DNA of 6,890 nt from JAGQUL01 sp039811765 (GTDB taxonomy: Bacteria > Actinomycetota > Thermoleophilia > Gaiellales > SKUG01): positions 1-6,890 of the forward strand of contig JBDHZF010000129.1 in NCBI GenBank assembly GCA_039811765.1, in the 5' to 3' direction. A model generated the notes under the pieces. It had not been told where the DNA came from. It saw nothing but the letters and a program-made list of their open reading frames with translations, and made no database searches. Both the position numbers and the translations under genes were made by a program. Positions within the stretch are counted from its first letter, which is position 1, and the number at the start of each line of letters is the position of its first letter. Positions 1 to 4,729 of the stretch are shown here, piece after piece.

Positions 1-647
1 TGAAGCGATCCATTGCAATTGTCGCCGTGCTTGCCACGACGCTCGCATTCGTGCCGGCCGCGCTGGCCGACGATTCGTCGTCGACGACGAGCGACGCAAC
101 CACCGCGACGACGTCGGACACGTCGACGACCGCCACCACCGCGTCGACGACCGAGACCGTGACGGACACCACGACCACGGACACGTCGACGACGGACACG
201 TCGACGACGAGCACCGAGGTGCCCACGACCACGGCGACCACCACGTCGACGACGTCCACGACGACGGATGACGCGGACACGACCGTGCCAACGACGGTGG
301 AAACCGACGACTGCGTCGCCGACTGCATTCCGATCGACGAGGCCGAGACGTGTGCCACTTGCGTGTCCGGCGCAGGCGGCGTTCCTACTGCGGTCGCGGG
401 CTCGGGCGCGCTTCCGTTCACTGGTATCGAAGACATGGTCGCGCCGATTCTGCTGGCGCTGACGGTGCTGCTCGGTGGCGTGGTCGCATGGCGCTGGGCG
501 CAGCTTCGAGAATCCGTGGCCCGCGACGCGACGCTCGCACGACCGCTGCCGGCGCAGGAGGCGTCGCGCACCGGATACGCAGCCGCGCTCAAGCAGCAGC
601 TGATCGAGCAGCGCGCGCGTCGAGTGTTCACGCCGCGCGTGGCGTGA
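1..647 (+). CDS. LPxTG-type cell-surface protein with Thr/Ser-rich stalk (start codon cut by one base)
   Basis: The window opens with TG followed by AAG CGA TCC, so the start codon (ATG, GTG or TTG) almost certainly begins one base outside the window, giving a protein of about 215 residues. A Sec signal peptide follows: Lys-Arg, a hydrophobic core, and a cleavage-like PAALA before DD near residue 24. Residues about 25-100 are a low-complexity Ser/Thr/Asp stalk. Next comes a four-cysteine cluster (C105, C109, C118, C121), then LPFTG at residues 138-142 (bases 411-425) and a membrane segment at about 147-165. This matches the order of a sortase sorting signal, and the family role would be a wall-attached, probably O-glycosylated surface protein. 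Unlike classic sorting signals, the cytoplasmic tail is about 50 residues rather than a few basic ones. A GTG at 27 is a possible start but would lose the basic n-region. No sortase gene is in view, so anchoring is inferred. Confidence 0.85.
   Translation, partial: KRSIAIVAVLATTLAFVPAALADDSSSTTSDATTATTSDTSTTATTASTTETVTDTTTTDTSTTDTSTTSTEVPTTTATTTSTTSTTTDDADTTVPTTVETDDCVADCIPIDEAETCATCVSGAGGVPTAVAGSGALPFTGIEDMVAPILLALTVLLGGVVAWRWAQLRESVARDATLARPLPAQEASRTGYAAALKQQLIEQRARRVFTPRVA
81..253 (+). repeat. In-frame TCGACGAC simple repeat coding the Thr/Ser stalk
   Basis: The octamer TCGACGAC occurs at 81, 123, 144, 186, 201 and 246. Spacings are 42, 21, 42, 15 and 45 bases, all multiples of three, so every copy encodes Ser-Thr-Thr in the same frame. 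This is a codon-level repeat that could expand or contract and change the stalk length of the LPFTG protein. Confidence 0.8.
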
Positions 648-680
648 CGCTCACGTCAATTGCGCTTCCGAACGTTTCTC

Positions 681-715
681 GTGGTCCGTTCCCGACGAAT
701 TCGGGGGCGGACCAC
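681..715. terminator. Terminator hairpin between convergent genes
   Basis: GTGGTCCG (681-688) pairs with CGGACCAC (708-715), and CCCGA (691-695) pairs with TCGGG (701-705) around a five-base loop. The two intervening positions are UU opposite GG, so the plus-strand RNA can form one continuous 15-bp stem through two G-U wobbles. On the minus strand they become A-C mismatches. The T tract is poor (ATTCGTTTCG on the plus side). The hairpin lies between the stops of the LPFTG gene (647) and the minus-strand lipoprotein gene (735), and probably ends both transcripts. Confidence 0.75.
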
Positions 716-734
716 ATTCGTTTCGCTGCGGGCC

Positions 735-1868
735 TCAGCGTGCGGACGCGAGCGCGTCGAGCTCTTCTTCGACGAGCGACAACGCTTCGTCGATGTTCGC
801 GTCCAAGTCGCTCGCAATAGTCGCGACGTCGCCACCCTGCGTGATCGCCGTTGGCAGCTCGATCAGGACTTGGCGTTCGATGCTTGCAAGTAGCTCGGGC
901 GAGACGGCGGCGATGCCAGCTGCTGCGGGTTGCAATGCGGACGCGTCGAGCGAACGCAGCTTCATCGTCGCAGCGTCCTTGTCGCCCCGTTCGGCCACCT
1001 CGACAGCCGCAGCAAGTCCACGCTTCAACGAACGCAGGTGGTCCGGCGTCAGTTGATCCGGCTCGGGGAACGATGTGTCGACCCGCGCGGCGAACGTGAT
1101 GTCGTCTTGCAGGGCCGACAACTCGCCGACCACCTTTGCCGGATCTCGAGGCGTGCCGGTCGGAGTCGGCGACGGAGTGGAACTTCGCATGATGCGTGCA
1201 AGCTTCTCGCGGATCTCCGCCCTGCGGTTTTCCGGGACTGCTTCGAGCTGGCGCGTGCTCGCGTCGACGAGCAGACCATAGGCGCGTCGATAAGCGTCGA
1301 CGTCCTCGAGCTGCGTGCCGTCTGCGTTGAATGCCGACTCGTACGCGCTGGCCGCGTCCTCGATGGTCTGTGCCAACATCGCCGCGCGAAACGACACGTC
1401 TTGTCGCGCCTCGATCGGAACAGCGGCATCGCATGTCGGTTGGAGCAGCGAGGCGTCTATTGAATGGACCGTGTCTGCGTACGTCGCCATGTCGCCGGGC
1501 GGCGTGTCGCGCAAGCGTTCCATTTCCACGCGGAGCCTTGACACGATCGACGGAATCGTGACGGCGGCGCGCGGCTCGATCGCCGGCAATTCGTTGTCGA
1601 GCGCGTCGTCGAGCGTCGCGGCTGCCGCGTCGACGTTCGAATCGGCCAGCGTTCGGGCCGCCGCCAATGCAGCACGTATCCCGATGCACGCGCGTGCGCG
1701 CGCGAGCGCGGCGGCGCCGTGCTTCTCAAATGGCGCGCCGCCGCTGCCGGCCTGCACACCGTCGCTCGGACCGTTCGGATCCACGTATGTGACTTGCGAC
1801 GGCGCTCCGCACGCACTCGCGAGCAGGGCGCAGCCGAGCACCATGATCGTTGTCGCGAGCCGGAACAT
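735..1868 (-). CDS. Helical-repeat lipoprotein, possibly related to the extracytoplasmic domain of FTR1-type iron permeases
   Basis: This 377-residue protein begins with a lipoprotein signal peptide: Arg3, a hydrophobic core, and LLASAC with Cys20 as the likely lipidation site. The mature part is almost all predicted alpha helix, with a Ser/Thr/Pro linker at about residues 229-241. Residues about 66-142 and 284-363 look like copies of one another; both begin LAAA and contain the matching stretches GDMATYADTV and GDVATIASDL. The middle segment, about 158-226, contains AYESAFNADG and DAYRRAYGLLVDA. The pattern recalls the helical N-terminal domain of bacterial FTR1-family iron permeases, but no permease transmembrane part or iron gene is present, so the function is unknown. 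The start at 1868 has only a weak AGG upstream. A TAGGCT element six bases before the ATG would allow a leaderless transcript. The gene is divergent from the next gene across 48 bp and convergent with the first. Confidence 0.85.
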   Translation of the reverse strand: MFRLATTIMVLGCALLASACGAPSQVTYVDPNGPSDGVQAGSGGAPFEKHGAAALARARACIGIRAALAAARTLADSNVDAAAATLDDALDNELPAIEPRAAVTIPSIVSRLRVEMERLRDTPPGDMATYADTVHSIDASLLQPTCDAAVPIEARQDVSFRAAMLAQTIEDAASAYESAFNADGTQLEDVDAYRRAYGLLVDASTRQLEAVPENRRAEIREKLARIMRSSTPSPTPTGTPRDPAKVVGELSALQDDITFAARVDTSFPEPDQLTPDHLRSLKRGLAAAVEVAERGDKDAATMKLRSLDASALQPAAAGIAAVSPELLASIERQVLIELPTAITQGGDVATIASDLDANIDEALSLVEEELDALASAR

Positions 1869-1889
1869 GCCGTGAGCCTATCGAGCCAG

Positions 1890-1920
1890 CCATGCGCCAC
1901 ATGGTGTAATCGGCGCATGG
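1890..1920. promoter_or_regulatory. Operator-like 9+9 bp palindrome in the divergent spacer
   Basis: CCATGCGCC (1890-1898) and GGCGCATGG (1912-1920) form a perfect inverted repeat separated by 13 bases, with half-site centres 22 bp apart, about two helical turns. The right half includes the ATG of the gene at 1917, and the spacer contains that gene's probable -10 element. A dimeric repressor bound here would block both divergent starts. No regulator is encoded nearby. As RNA it could only form on transcripts reading through from upstream. Confidence 0.6.
1902..1916 (+). promoter_or_regulatory. Extended -10 element for a probable leaderless transcript
   Basis: TGG followed by TGTAAT (1905-1910) matches an extended -10 in five of six hexamer positions and ends six bases before the ATG at 1917, the usual distance from -10 to transcription start. 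No Shine-Dalgarno sequence precedes the ATG. I see no convincing -35, which an extended -10 can tolerate. Confidence 0.5.
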
Positions 1921-2255
1921 ACGTGACTTTCCAGTTCACATGCGTTGCGTACAGCCGCAGCGTCGGCGGTGCCATGCGAGTCCTGCTTGCGATCGATCAG
2001 GGTGATCGCATGCTCTTCGACGGAGAACCCGTGCTGCTCGCTGAGCATCGACCATCGGCCGATGCCAGCGCACTGCGCGTCGAAGGACCCGACGCGATGG
2101 ATCCCGTGGTTGTCGAACTCGTGCGCTCGGCGATCGCGATTCCGCTCGCGGCGCTGGTGGACGGATCGTTCGGCCGCGACGGCGAGCTGCGCCTAGAACA
2201 ACTCTTGGATGCGCGCGTCGCAGTCCTGCTACCGAGCGACACGTTCGACCGGTGA
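1917..2255 (+). CDS. Hypothetical protein, 112 residues
   Basis: I do not recognise this family. The ATG at 1917 is chosen because the -10-like TGTAAT ends six bases upstream, because coding upstream of it would run antisense into the lipoprotein gene, and because no ribosome binding site favours another start. The protein has no signal peptide or membrane segment and looks like a small mixed alpha/beta cytoplasmic protein. Its N-terminus has alternating hydrophobic residues (DVTFQFTCVA, MRVLLAIDQGDRMLF), and its C-terminal half has helical, strand-like segments (VVVELVRSAIAIPLAALV, DARVAVLLP). It is acidic overall. The gene shares a 48-bp divergent regulatory region with the lipoprotein gene, so the two may respond to the same regulator. 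The stop at 2253-2255 is followed by 166 bp with a small CGGC/GCCG hairpin near 2261-2273 lacking a T tract, and nothing else I can name. Confidence 0.7.
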   Translation: MDVTFQFTCVAYSRSVGGAMRVLLAIDQGDRMLFDGEPVLLAEHRPSADASALRVEGPDAMDPVVVELVRSAIAIPLAALVDGSFGRDGELRLEQLLDARVAVLLPSDTFDR

Positions 2256-2421
2256 ATTGCGGCGAATCGCCGTGAGACCGGGTATGGCCGCATTCGGCAT
2301 TGACGCGGCCCGCGTCGGCCAACCGCCCCCGTCGACCGACCGTTTTCCCCGACGCGATCACGAAGCACTGGTGCATCGCCGTTGCTGGAGGGCCGCGGCA
2401 CATGACCTCGGGAGGGTCCAC

Positions 2422-2766
2422 ATGTCCGTCGCAGCCGCATCATCCGTTCGTCAGCCGGCGATCGCGTCGTCGTCCACACCACGTTTCGACAAAGTCGTCA
2501 GCGGCGCTGCATTCGGCGGCATTCTCGGCGCCGCGGCGGGAGCGGGTTTGTCCTTCACCGCGCTGCCGTTCATCGGCGGTCTCGCGGCGCCGTTCGCCGC
2601 TGCCATCGGAGGCGCCGCAGGTCTCGTGATCGGCGGGTTGATCGGATTCTTGCGTGGTCGCTCGAGCAGCGACGACGCTCGGGTTGGCGCCGGAACGATT
2701 GGGCACGCGCCGCCCGCGCCCGGAACGACGAGCAACGGTTTGCCGCCCGCGCTTCCTGCCGCGTGA
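2422..2766 (+). CDS. Small glycine-zipper membrane protein, 114 residues
   Basis: The ATG at 2422 is preceded by GGGAGGG (2410-2416) with a five-base spacer, clearly better than any upstream start in the same open frame. The first 24 residues are polar and Ala/Ser-rich. Residues about 25-75 form two hydrophobic helices rich in small residues, with GGILGAAAGAG, FIGGLAAPFAAAIGGAAG and GGLIGFLRGR, a pattern of GxxxG-like glycine zippers broken by a short turn. After the basic RGR comes a disordered Ser/Gly/Pro tail ending PPALPAA. Glycine-zipper hairpins occur in small membrane proteins of many kinds, including pore-forming bacteriocins, holin-like proteins and outer-membrane-associated proteins, so no specific function can be assigned. 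There is no signal peptide. The gene converges on the LPMTG gene with only 24 bp between the stops. Confidence 0.8.
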   Translation: MSVAAASSVRQPAIASSSTPRFDKVVSGAAFGGILGAAAGAGLSFTALPFIGGLAAPFAAAIGGAAGLVIGGLIGFLRGRSSSDDARVGAGTIGHAPPAPGTTSNGLPPALPAA

Positions 2767-2790
2767 CCGTTGTCGGTCGCGGGTGGCGCG

Positions 2791-3660
2791 TCAATGCGCC
2801 GCCATGCGCGCCGCCACGAACTCGCCTCGCTCGGCCGGCTCTTCGAGCAGTCGTTGCAGCAGGTTCGACAGCGCGATGCGCAGGCGCGGCATTCCGTGGC
2901 CCTGCGCGAGTCGAGCACACTCGACCGGGCGCAGGAGAATTCCGCGGCGATAGAGCATCGCGGTCATGCCGAGGCGCACCGCGTTGACGTGAATGCAGAT
3001 GCCGAGCGTGAGCGCCAACGCGCCGAGAATCGCAGCGATCCACGTGGCGAGGCCGGTCATCGGCAGCTCGCCCGATCGGGGCGTGGCTGGCGCGCCCGCG
3101 CCCCCTCCCGCTGCCGCGTTCGCTGACGCGACGGCGAATCCGCCACCGCCAGCAACGGCACCGCGTCGTGTTCGAGCATTGTGACGCGCGGGGCGCTTCG
3201 CTGCGCCCTTGGACGCCGCGGGGCGGGTTGAACGGGACGCCTTTGCCTTTGCGTTCGCCTTCGTCTGGGACTTCGTGGCGGTGTTCGCACGAGCGACTTT
3301 CGGCGCGGCGGTGACCTGTCGCGGCGCGGCGGCGATGCCAAGCGGATCGTTCGACGCGCCACCACCGGAGACGATCGAGCCGCTCGTGGCGGGTCCGGAC
3401 GACTGCTTGGTCGACGTGGAGGGCTGGGACGTTGCGGTCCATGCACCGAACGCGATCAACGCGATTCCAACGAGGACGACCGTGAGCCGGCCCCAGCGCA
3501 TGCGCGCGACCGTGGCAGGGGCAACCGCGCTGTCGCCACCGCCAGCGATCGGCCGCAACGGCACCGGCGCAGCGAGCGGCTGCGTGGTAACCGTCGAGGG
3601 GAACGACCACTCGGGCTGGAGCGGCTGGGCGGAGGGGTGGATGGTCTGGGCAGTCTGCAT
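2791..3660 (-). CDS. LPMTG protein with N-terminal anchor and long cytoplasmic tail
   Basis: With the ATG at 3660 the protein has 289 residues. This start is preferred because AGGGA lies eight bases upstream and a TTGACG/CAGAAT promoter precedes it. A TTG at 3705 is also open, and an ATG at 3501 would make a signal-peptide-like N-terminus but has no ribosome binding site. Order of parts: a Pro/Thr-rich cytoplasmic region (1-55), a membrane helix at about 59-76 (RLTVVLVGIALIAFGAW), a long disordered Ala/Thr/Lys linker with a strongly basic middle (KSQTKANAKAKASRS) and Gly-rich end, LPMTG at 199-203 (bases 3052-3066), a second membrane helix at about 205-226, and a 60-residue basic tail. The LPxTG-helix-basic order is that of sortase substrates, but the tail is much longer than usual and the first helix may stay uncleaved. 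A two-span envelope protein with a chance LPMTG remains possible. Confidence 0.82.
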   Translation of the reverse strand: MQTAQTIHPSAQPLQPEWSFPSTVTTQPLAAPVPLRPIAGGGDSAVAPATVARMRWGRLTVVLVGIALIAFGAWTATSQPSTSTKQSSGPATSGSIVSGGGASNDPLGIAAAPRQVTAAPKVARANTATKSQTKANAKAKASRSTRPAASKGAAKRPARHNARTRRGAVAGGGGFAVASANAAAGGGAGAPATPRSGELPMTGLATWIAAILGALALTLGICIHVNAVRLGMTAMLYRRGILLRPVECARLAQGHGMPRLRIALSNLLQRLLEEPAERGEFVAARMAAH

Positions 3661-3731
3661 GTCACGCGTCCCTGGGCTGGGGCGGCGGCGAAGCTGGGCT
3701 GGCAACGTCGTCGCGTGTTTGCAATCAATCG

Positions 3732-3760
3732 ATTCTGTTCCGGACTTTGCGGTTCGTCAA
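3732..3760 (-). promoter_or_regulatory. Sigma-70-type promoter of the LPMTG gene
   Basis: On the minus strand TTGACG (3760-3755) and CAGAAT (3737-3732) are separated by exactly 17 bases, matching the housekeeping consensus in five and four of six positions. Transcription would start near 3725, giving a leader of about 65 bases before the ATG at 3660. The -35 lies 34 bp from the nearer LexA box, so this promoter is probably not the LexA target. Confidence 0.55.
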
Positions 3761-3789
3761 TATGATATGGCGGCCAATGACGTGGCCTG

Positions 3790-3818
3790 TTGGTCGAACA
3801 CATGTTCGATAGTAGTGT
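3790..3818 (+). promoter_or_regulatory. Probable SOS promoter of the 36-residue protein
   Basis: TTGGTC (3790-3795) and TAGTGT (3813-3818) are spaced by 17 bases; the -10 fits the actinobacterial TANNNT form. The first LexA box fills most of the spacer, the classic position for a repressor that blocks polymerase. The leader would be about 60 bases. Confidence 0.45.
3794..3809. promoter_or_regulatory. LexA (SOS) box 1
   Basis: TCGAACACATGTTCGA is a perfect 16-base palindrome of the form TCGAAC-N4-GTTCGA, the LexA operator of mycobacteria and other Actinomycetota. The ACAT centre also agrees with the RNRY core of the Bacillus-type SOS box. Confidence 0.88.
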
Positions 3819-3828
3819 TCGGCGGGTA

Positions 3829-3844
3829 TCGAACGTATGTTCTG
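3829..3844. promoter_or_regulatory. LexA (SOS) box 2
   Basis: TCGAACGTATGTTCTG keeps the full GAAC-N4-GTTC core and matches the ideal box in 14 of 16 positions; only the last two bases differ. Its centre is 35 bp from that of box 1. It lies downstream of the predicted start site and 41 bp before the small gene, so it would act as a second roadblock operator. Confidence 0.8.
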
Positions 3845-3884
3845 CCATCCGTTGTGGCATGGCGGTGTCGTAGGAGGAGTGGTT

Positions 3885-3995
3885 ATGGAGCTGGTCGTGA
3901 AGGCGGTTTTGGTTGGATACGTGCTGTACTCGGTGCTGGGGGCTCCGGTGCTTTCGCACGAGGCGATGGCTGGTCGGCGCGCGCGTCGTGCGTGA
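3885..3995 (+). CDS. SOS-controlled small single-pass membrane protein, 36 residues
   Basis: The ATG at 3885 is preceded by a full AGGAGG (3872-3877) with seven-base spacing, the strongest ribosome binding site in the window. The 36-codon frame uses G or C at most third positions and ends in TGA at 3993. The peptide has a short N-terminus with Glu2 and Lys6, one hydrophobic segment at residues 7-23 (AVLVGYVLYSVLGAPVL), then SHEAMAG and a basic end, RRARR. The charge distribution suggests a single span with the C-terminus in the cytoplasm. Two LexA boxes sit directly upstream and a terminator-like hairpin follows, so it appears to be a monocistronic DNA-damage gene. SOS regulons often contain small membrane proteins that arrest division (SidA in Caulobacter, YneA in Bacillus, DivS in Corynebacterium, Rv2719c in Mycobacterium). 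This layout fits that class, but there is no recognisable sequence match; a membrane toxin or stress peptide is the main alternative. Confidence 0.8.
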   Translation: MELVVKAVLVGYVLYSVLGAPVLSHEAMAGRRARRA

Positions 3996-4047
3996 GTTGG
4001 CCGCTCTTGCATCCACTAACATGTGGTCGTGAGCGGGCGTTTTTGTG

Positions 4048-4073
4048 ATCGAGGCCATCGAATGGCCGATTTT
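4048..4073 (+). terminator. Terminator-like hairpin after the SOS small gene
   Basis: GGCCAT (4053-4058) and ATGGCC (4062-4067) pair around a CGA loop. ATC/GAT can extend the stem past a two-base bulge, and TTTT follows at 4070-4073. It lies 53 bases after the stop of the small gene. The same sequence is the start of the conserved box before the first C-loop RNA, so the element may serve as both terminator and upstream element. Confidence 0.5.
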
Positions 4074-4115
4074 GTGAAACAACGACGGCGTGCCACGCGA
4101 TAGAGGGGTACATAG
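4064..4115 (+). promoter_or_regulatory. Conserved upstream element of C-loop RNA 1
   Basis: GGCCGATTTTGTGAAAC (4064-4080), then 29 bases, then ACATAG (4110-4115). The same arrangement with the same spacing precedes the second RNA unit. Between the two, a weakly conserved CGATAG (CGAAAC in unit 2) starts 17 bases after GTGAAAC and could be the -10 of a non-housekeeping sigma factor. A partial extra copy, TTTTTGTGA, lies at 4040-4048. The exact promoter elements cannot be assigned by eye. Confidence 0.5.
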
Positions 4116-4116
4116 C

Positions 4117-4327
4117 GCGCGGCATGTGCCGCCGGGCACCGTCCCCCTTTGACGGTTCGACCTTCGTCCCCCTCGCGGTCGTTCCGTTTGCCCGGCATGC
4201 ACGTACCCCGTCCCCCTCGCCACGCGCATTGCGATCGCGTTTCACGCGCCATGCTCCCGTCCCCCTTGCGGGCGTGGAAGCGCGATCGACGAGCGGCCCC
4301 GGATCACACCGGGGCCGACTTGTCTTC
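4117..4327 (+). ncRNA. C-loop small RNA 1 (6C-RNA-like, four GTCCCCC hairpins)
   Basis: The 5' limit is approximate. A 5' hairpin GCGGC-AUGU-GCCGC (4119-4132) is followed by four hairpins that each carry GTCCCCC with the C run mainly in the loop. (A) ACCGTC 4138-4143 pairs with GACGGT 4151-4156, loop CCCCTTT. (B) CGACC 4158-4162 pairs with GGTCG 4177-4181. (C) ATGCACGT 4197-4204 pairs with ACGCGCAT 4222-4229, one mismatch. (D) CCATG and CCCG (4249-4259, two-base bulge) pair with CGGG and CGTGG (4269-4277), loop TCCCCCTTG. The terminator ends the unit. The 6C RNA of Actinobacteria is known for two hairpins with C-rich loops; this RNA of about 210 bases has four. Loops of this type in small RNAs can pair with G-rich ribosome binding sites. 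Targets and identity with the 6C family are inferred. No open frame with a ribosome binding site explains the region. Confidence 0.68.
4294..4327 (+). terminator. Terminator of C-loop RNA 1
   Basis: CGGCCCCGG (4294-4302) and CCGGGGCCG (4309-4317) form a perfect 9-bp stem with loop ATCACA, followed by the T-rich ACTTGTCTT. The stem is very stable although the T tract is interrupted, as is common in high-GC genomes. Confidence 0.72.
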
Positions 4328-4412
4328 TGGAACGCGCCCGCAGCCCGGCCGCAATCGGGTTCTCGCGAATTGACCGTCTGAGCACGGGTTCCATGTTCAA
4401 CGACCGGCACTT

Positions 4413-4464
4413 GGCCGTTTTTGTGAAACGCGATCGTGGCCGATCCCGAAACACAGGCACATAG
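4413..4464 (+). promoter_or_regulatory. Conserved upstream element of C-loop RNA 2
   Basis: GGCCGTTTTTGTGAAAC (4413-4429), 29 bases, then ACATAG (4459-4464), matching the unit-1 element 349 bp upstream with identical spacing. CGGC (4405-4408) and GCCG (4414-4417) can also form a small hairpin before five T residues, so some termination of upstream transcripts is possible here. Confidence 0.5.
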
Positions 4465-4465
4465 T

Positions 4466-4670
4466 GGGTCGGCTTGCCAGCCAGGTCGCGCGTCCCCCGT
4501 CCAGCTGCATCGCGTTGTCCCCCCGTCGATCAGCTTGCGACCCGGCAGACGGCTCCACCCACGCGCTGCGCGATTCGCGTTCGACACCTCGTCCCCCTCG
4601 TCCCCGGTTTCGAGCGTCGCAAGCAGCTTCCGAAGCGCCCCGGTCGTCCCCCCGGGGCGCTTCGCTGTTT
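4466..4670 (+). ncRNA. C-loop small RNA 2 (6C-RNA-like, tandem paralogue)
   Basis: The unit repeats the plan of RNA 1 with little sequence identity outside the motif. A 5' hairpin GGCT-TGCC-AGCC (4471-4482) comes first, then a CGTCCCCC at 4491 that is probably single-stranded. Next is a hairpin AGCTG-c-ATCG (4503-4512) with CGAT-CAGCT (4527-4535), whose loop holds six Cs. A hairpin of CGAC and CTCG (4582-4591) with CGAG and GTCG (4611-4619) follows, with five-C and four-C runs in the loop. The terminator hairpin itself carries CGTCCCC in its loop. The distance from ACATAG to the first GTCCCCC is 26 bases in unit 1 and 28 here. The 5' end is approximate. Two diverged copies with conserved architecture argue for a functional RNA family; membership of the 6C family would need a covariance search. 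Confidence 0.65.
4631..4670 (+). terminator. Terminator of C-loop RNA 2
   Basis: CGAAGCGCCCCGG (4631-4643) and CCGGGGCGCTTCG (4652-4664) form a perfect 13-bp stem with loop TCGTCCCC, followed by CTGTTT. It is the most stable hairpin in the window. Confidence 0.85.
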
Positions 4671-4729
4671 CGTGCGGCCAGCCACTGGCCAACGGGTTGG
4701 GCCGGGAACGGCCAAGTGATCGCAGGCAG

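Larger units (their letters stand above)
4140..4653 (+). repeat. Dispersed CGTCCCCC motif, eight copies
   Basis: CGTCCCCC starts at 4140, 4165, 4209, 4258, 4491, 4590 and 4645, and TGTCCCCC at 4516. That is four copies in each RNA unit, all on the plus strand, and I saw no copy elsewhere in the window. Flanking sequences differ while the motif is fixed and mostly sits in hairpin loops, which suggests selection on the unpaired C run rather than recent duplication. Confidence 0.85.

Noticed and set aside
628..1689. A 353-codon minus-strand open frame in another frame of the lipoprotein gene
   Set aside because: The frame from 1868 to 735 has a lipoprotein signal and helical repeats; this one is Arg-rich and runs through the shared terminator.
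3772..3787. GGCCA-N6-TGGCC inverted repeat upstream of the SOS promoter
   Set aside because: Five-base arms in GC-rich DNA are common and the site has no second copy or clear link to either promoter.
3209..4048. A 279-codon plus-strand open frame across the LPMTG gene and the SOS region
   Set aside because: It lies antisense to the LPMTG gene, crosses its promoter and both LexA boxes, and shows no domain or ribosome binding site.
4370..4396. TTGACC as a -35 for the second RNA unit
   Set aside because: The only -10 candidate at the right distance (CATGTT) is poor and there is no counterpart before the first unit, unlike the conserved GTGAAAC/ACATAG element.
4140..4653. CRISPR-like array made of the CGTCCCCC copies
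   Set aside because: The repeat is only eight bases, spacings vary widely, and the intervening sequences fold with each other as stems.
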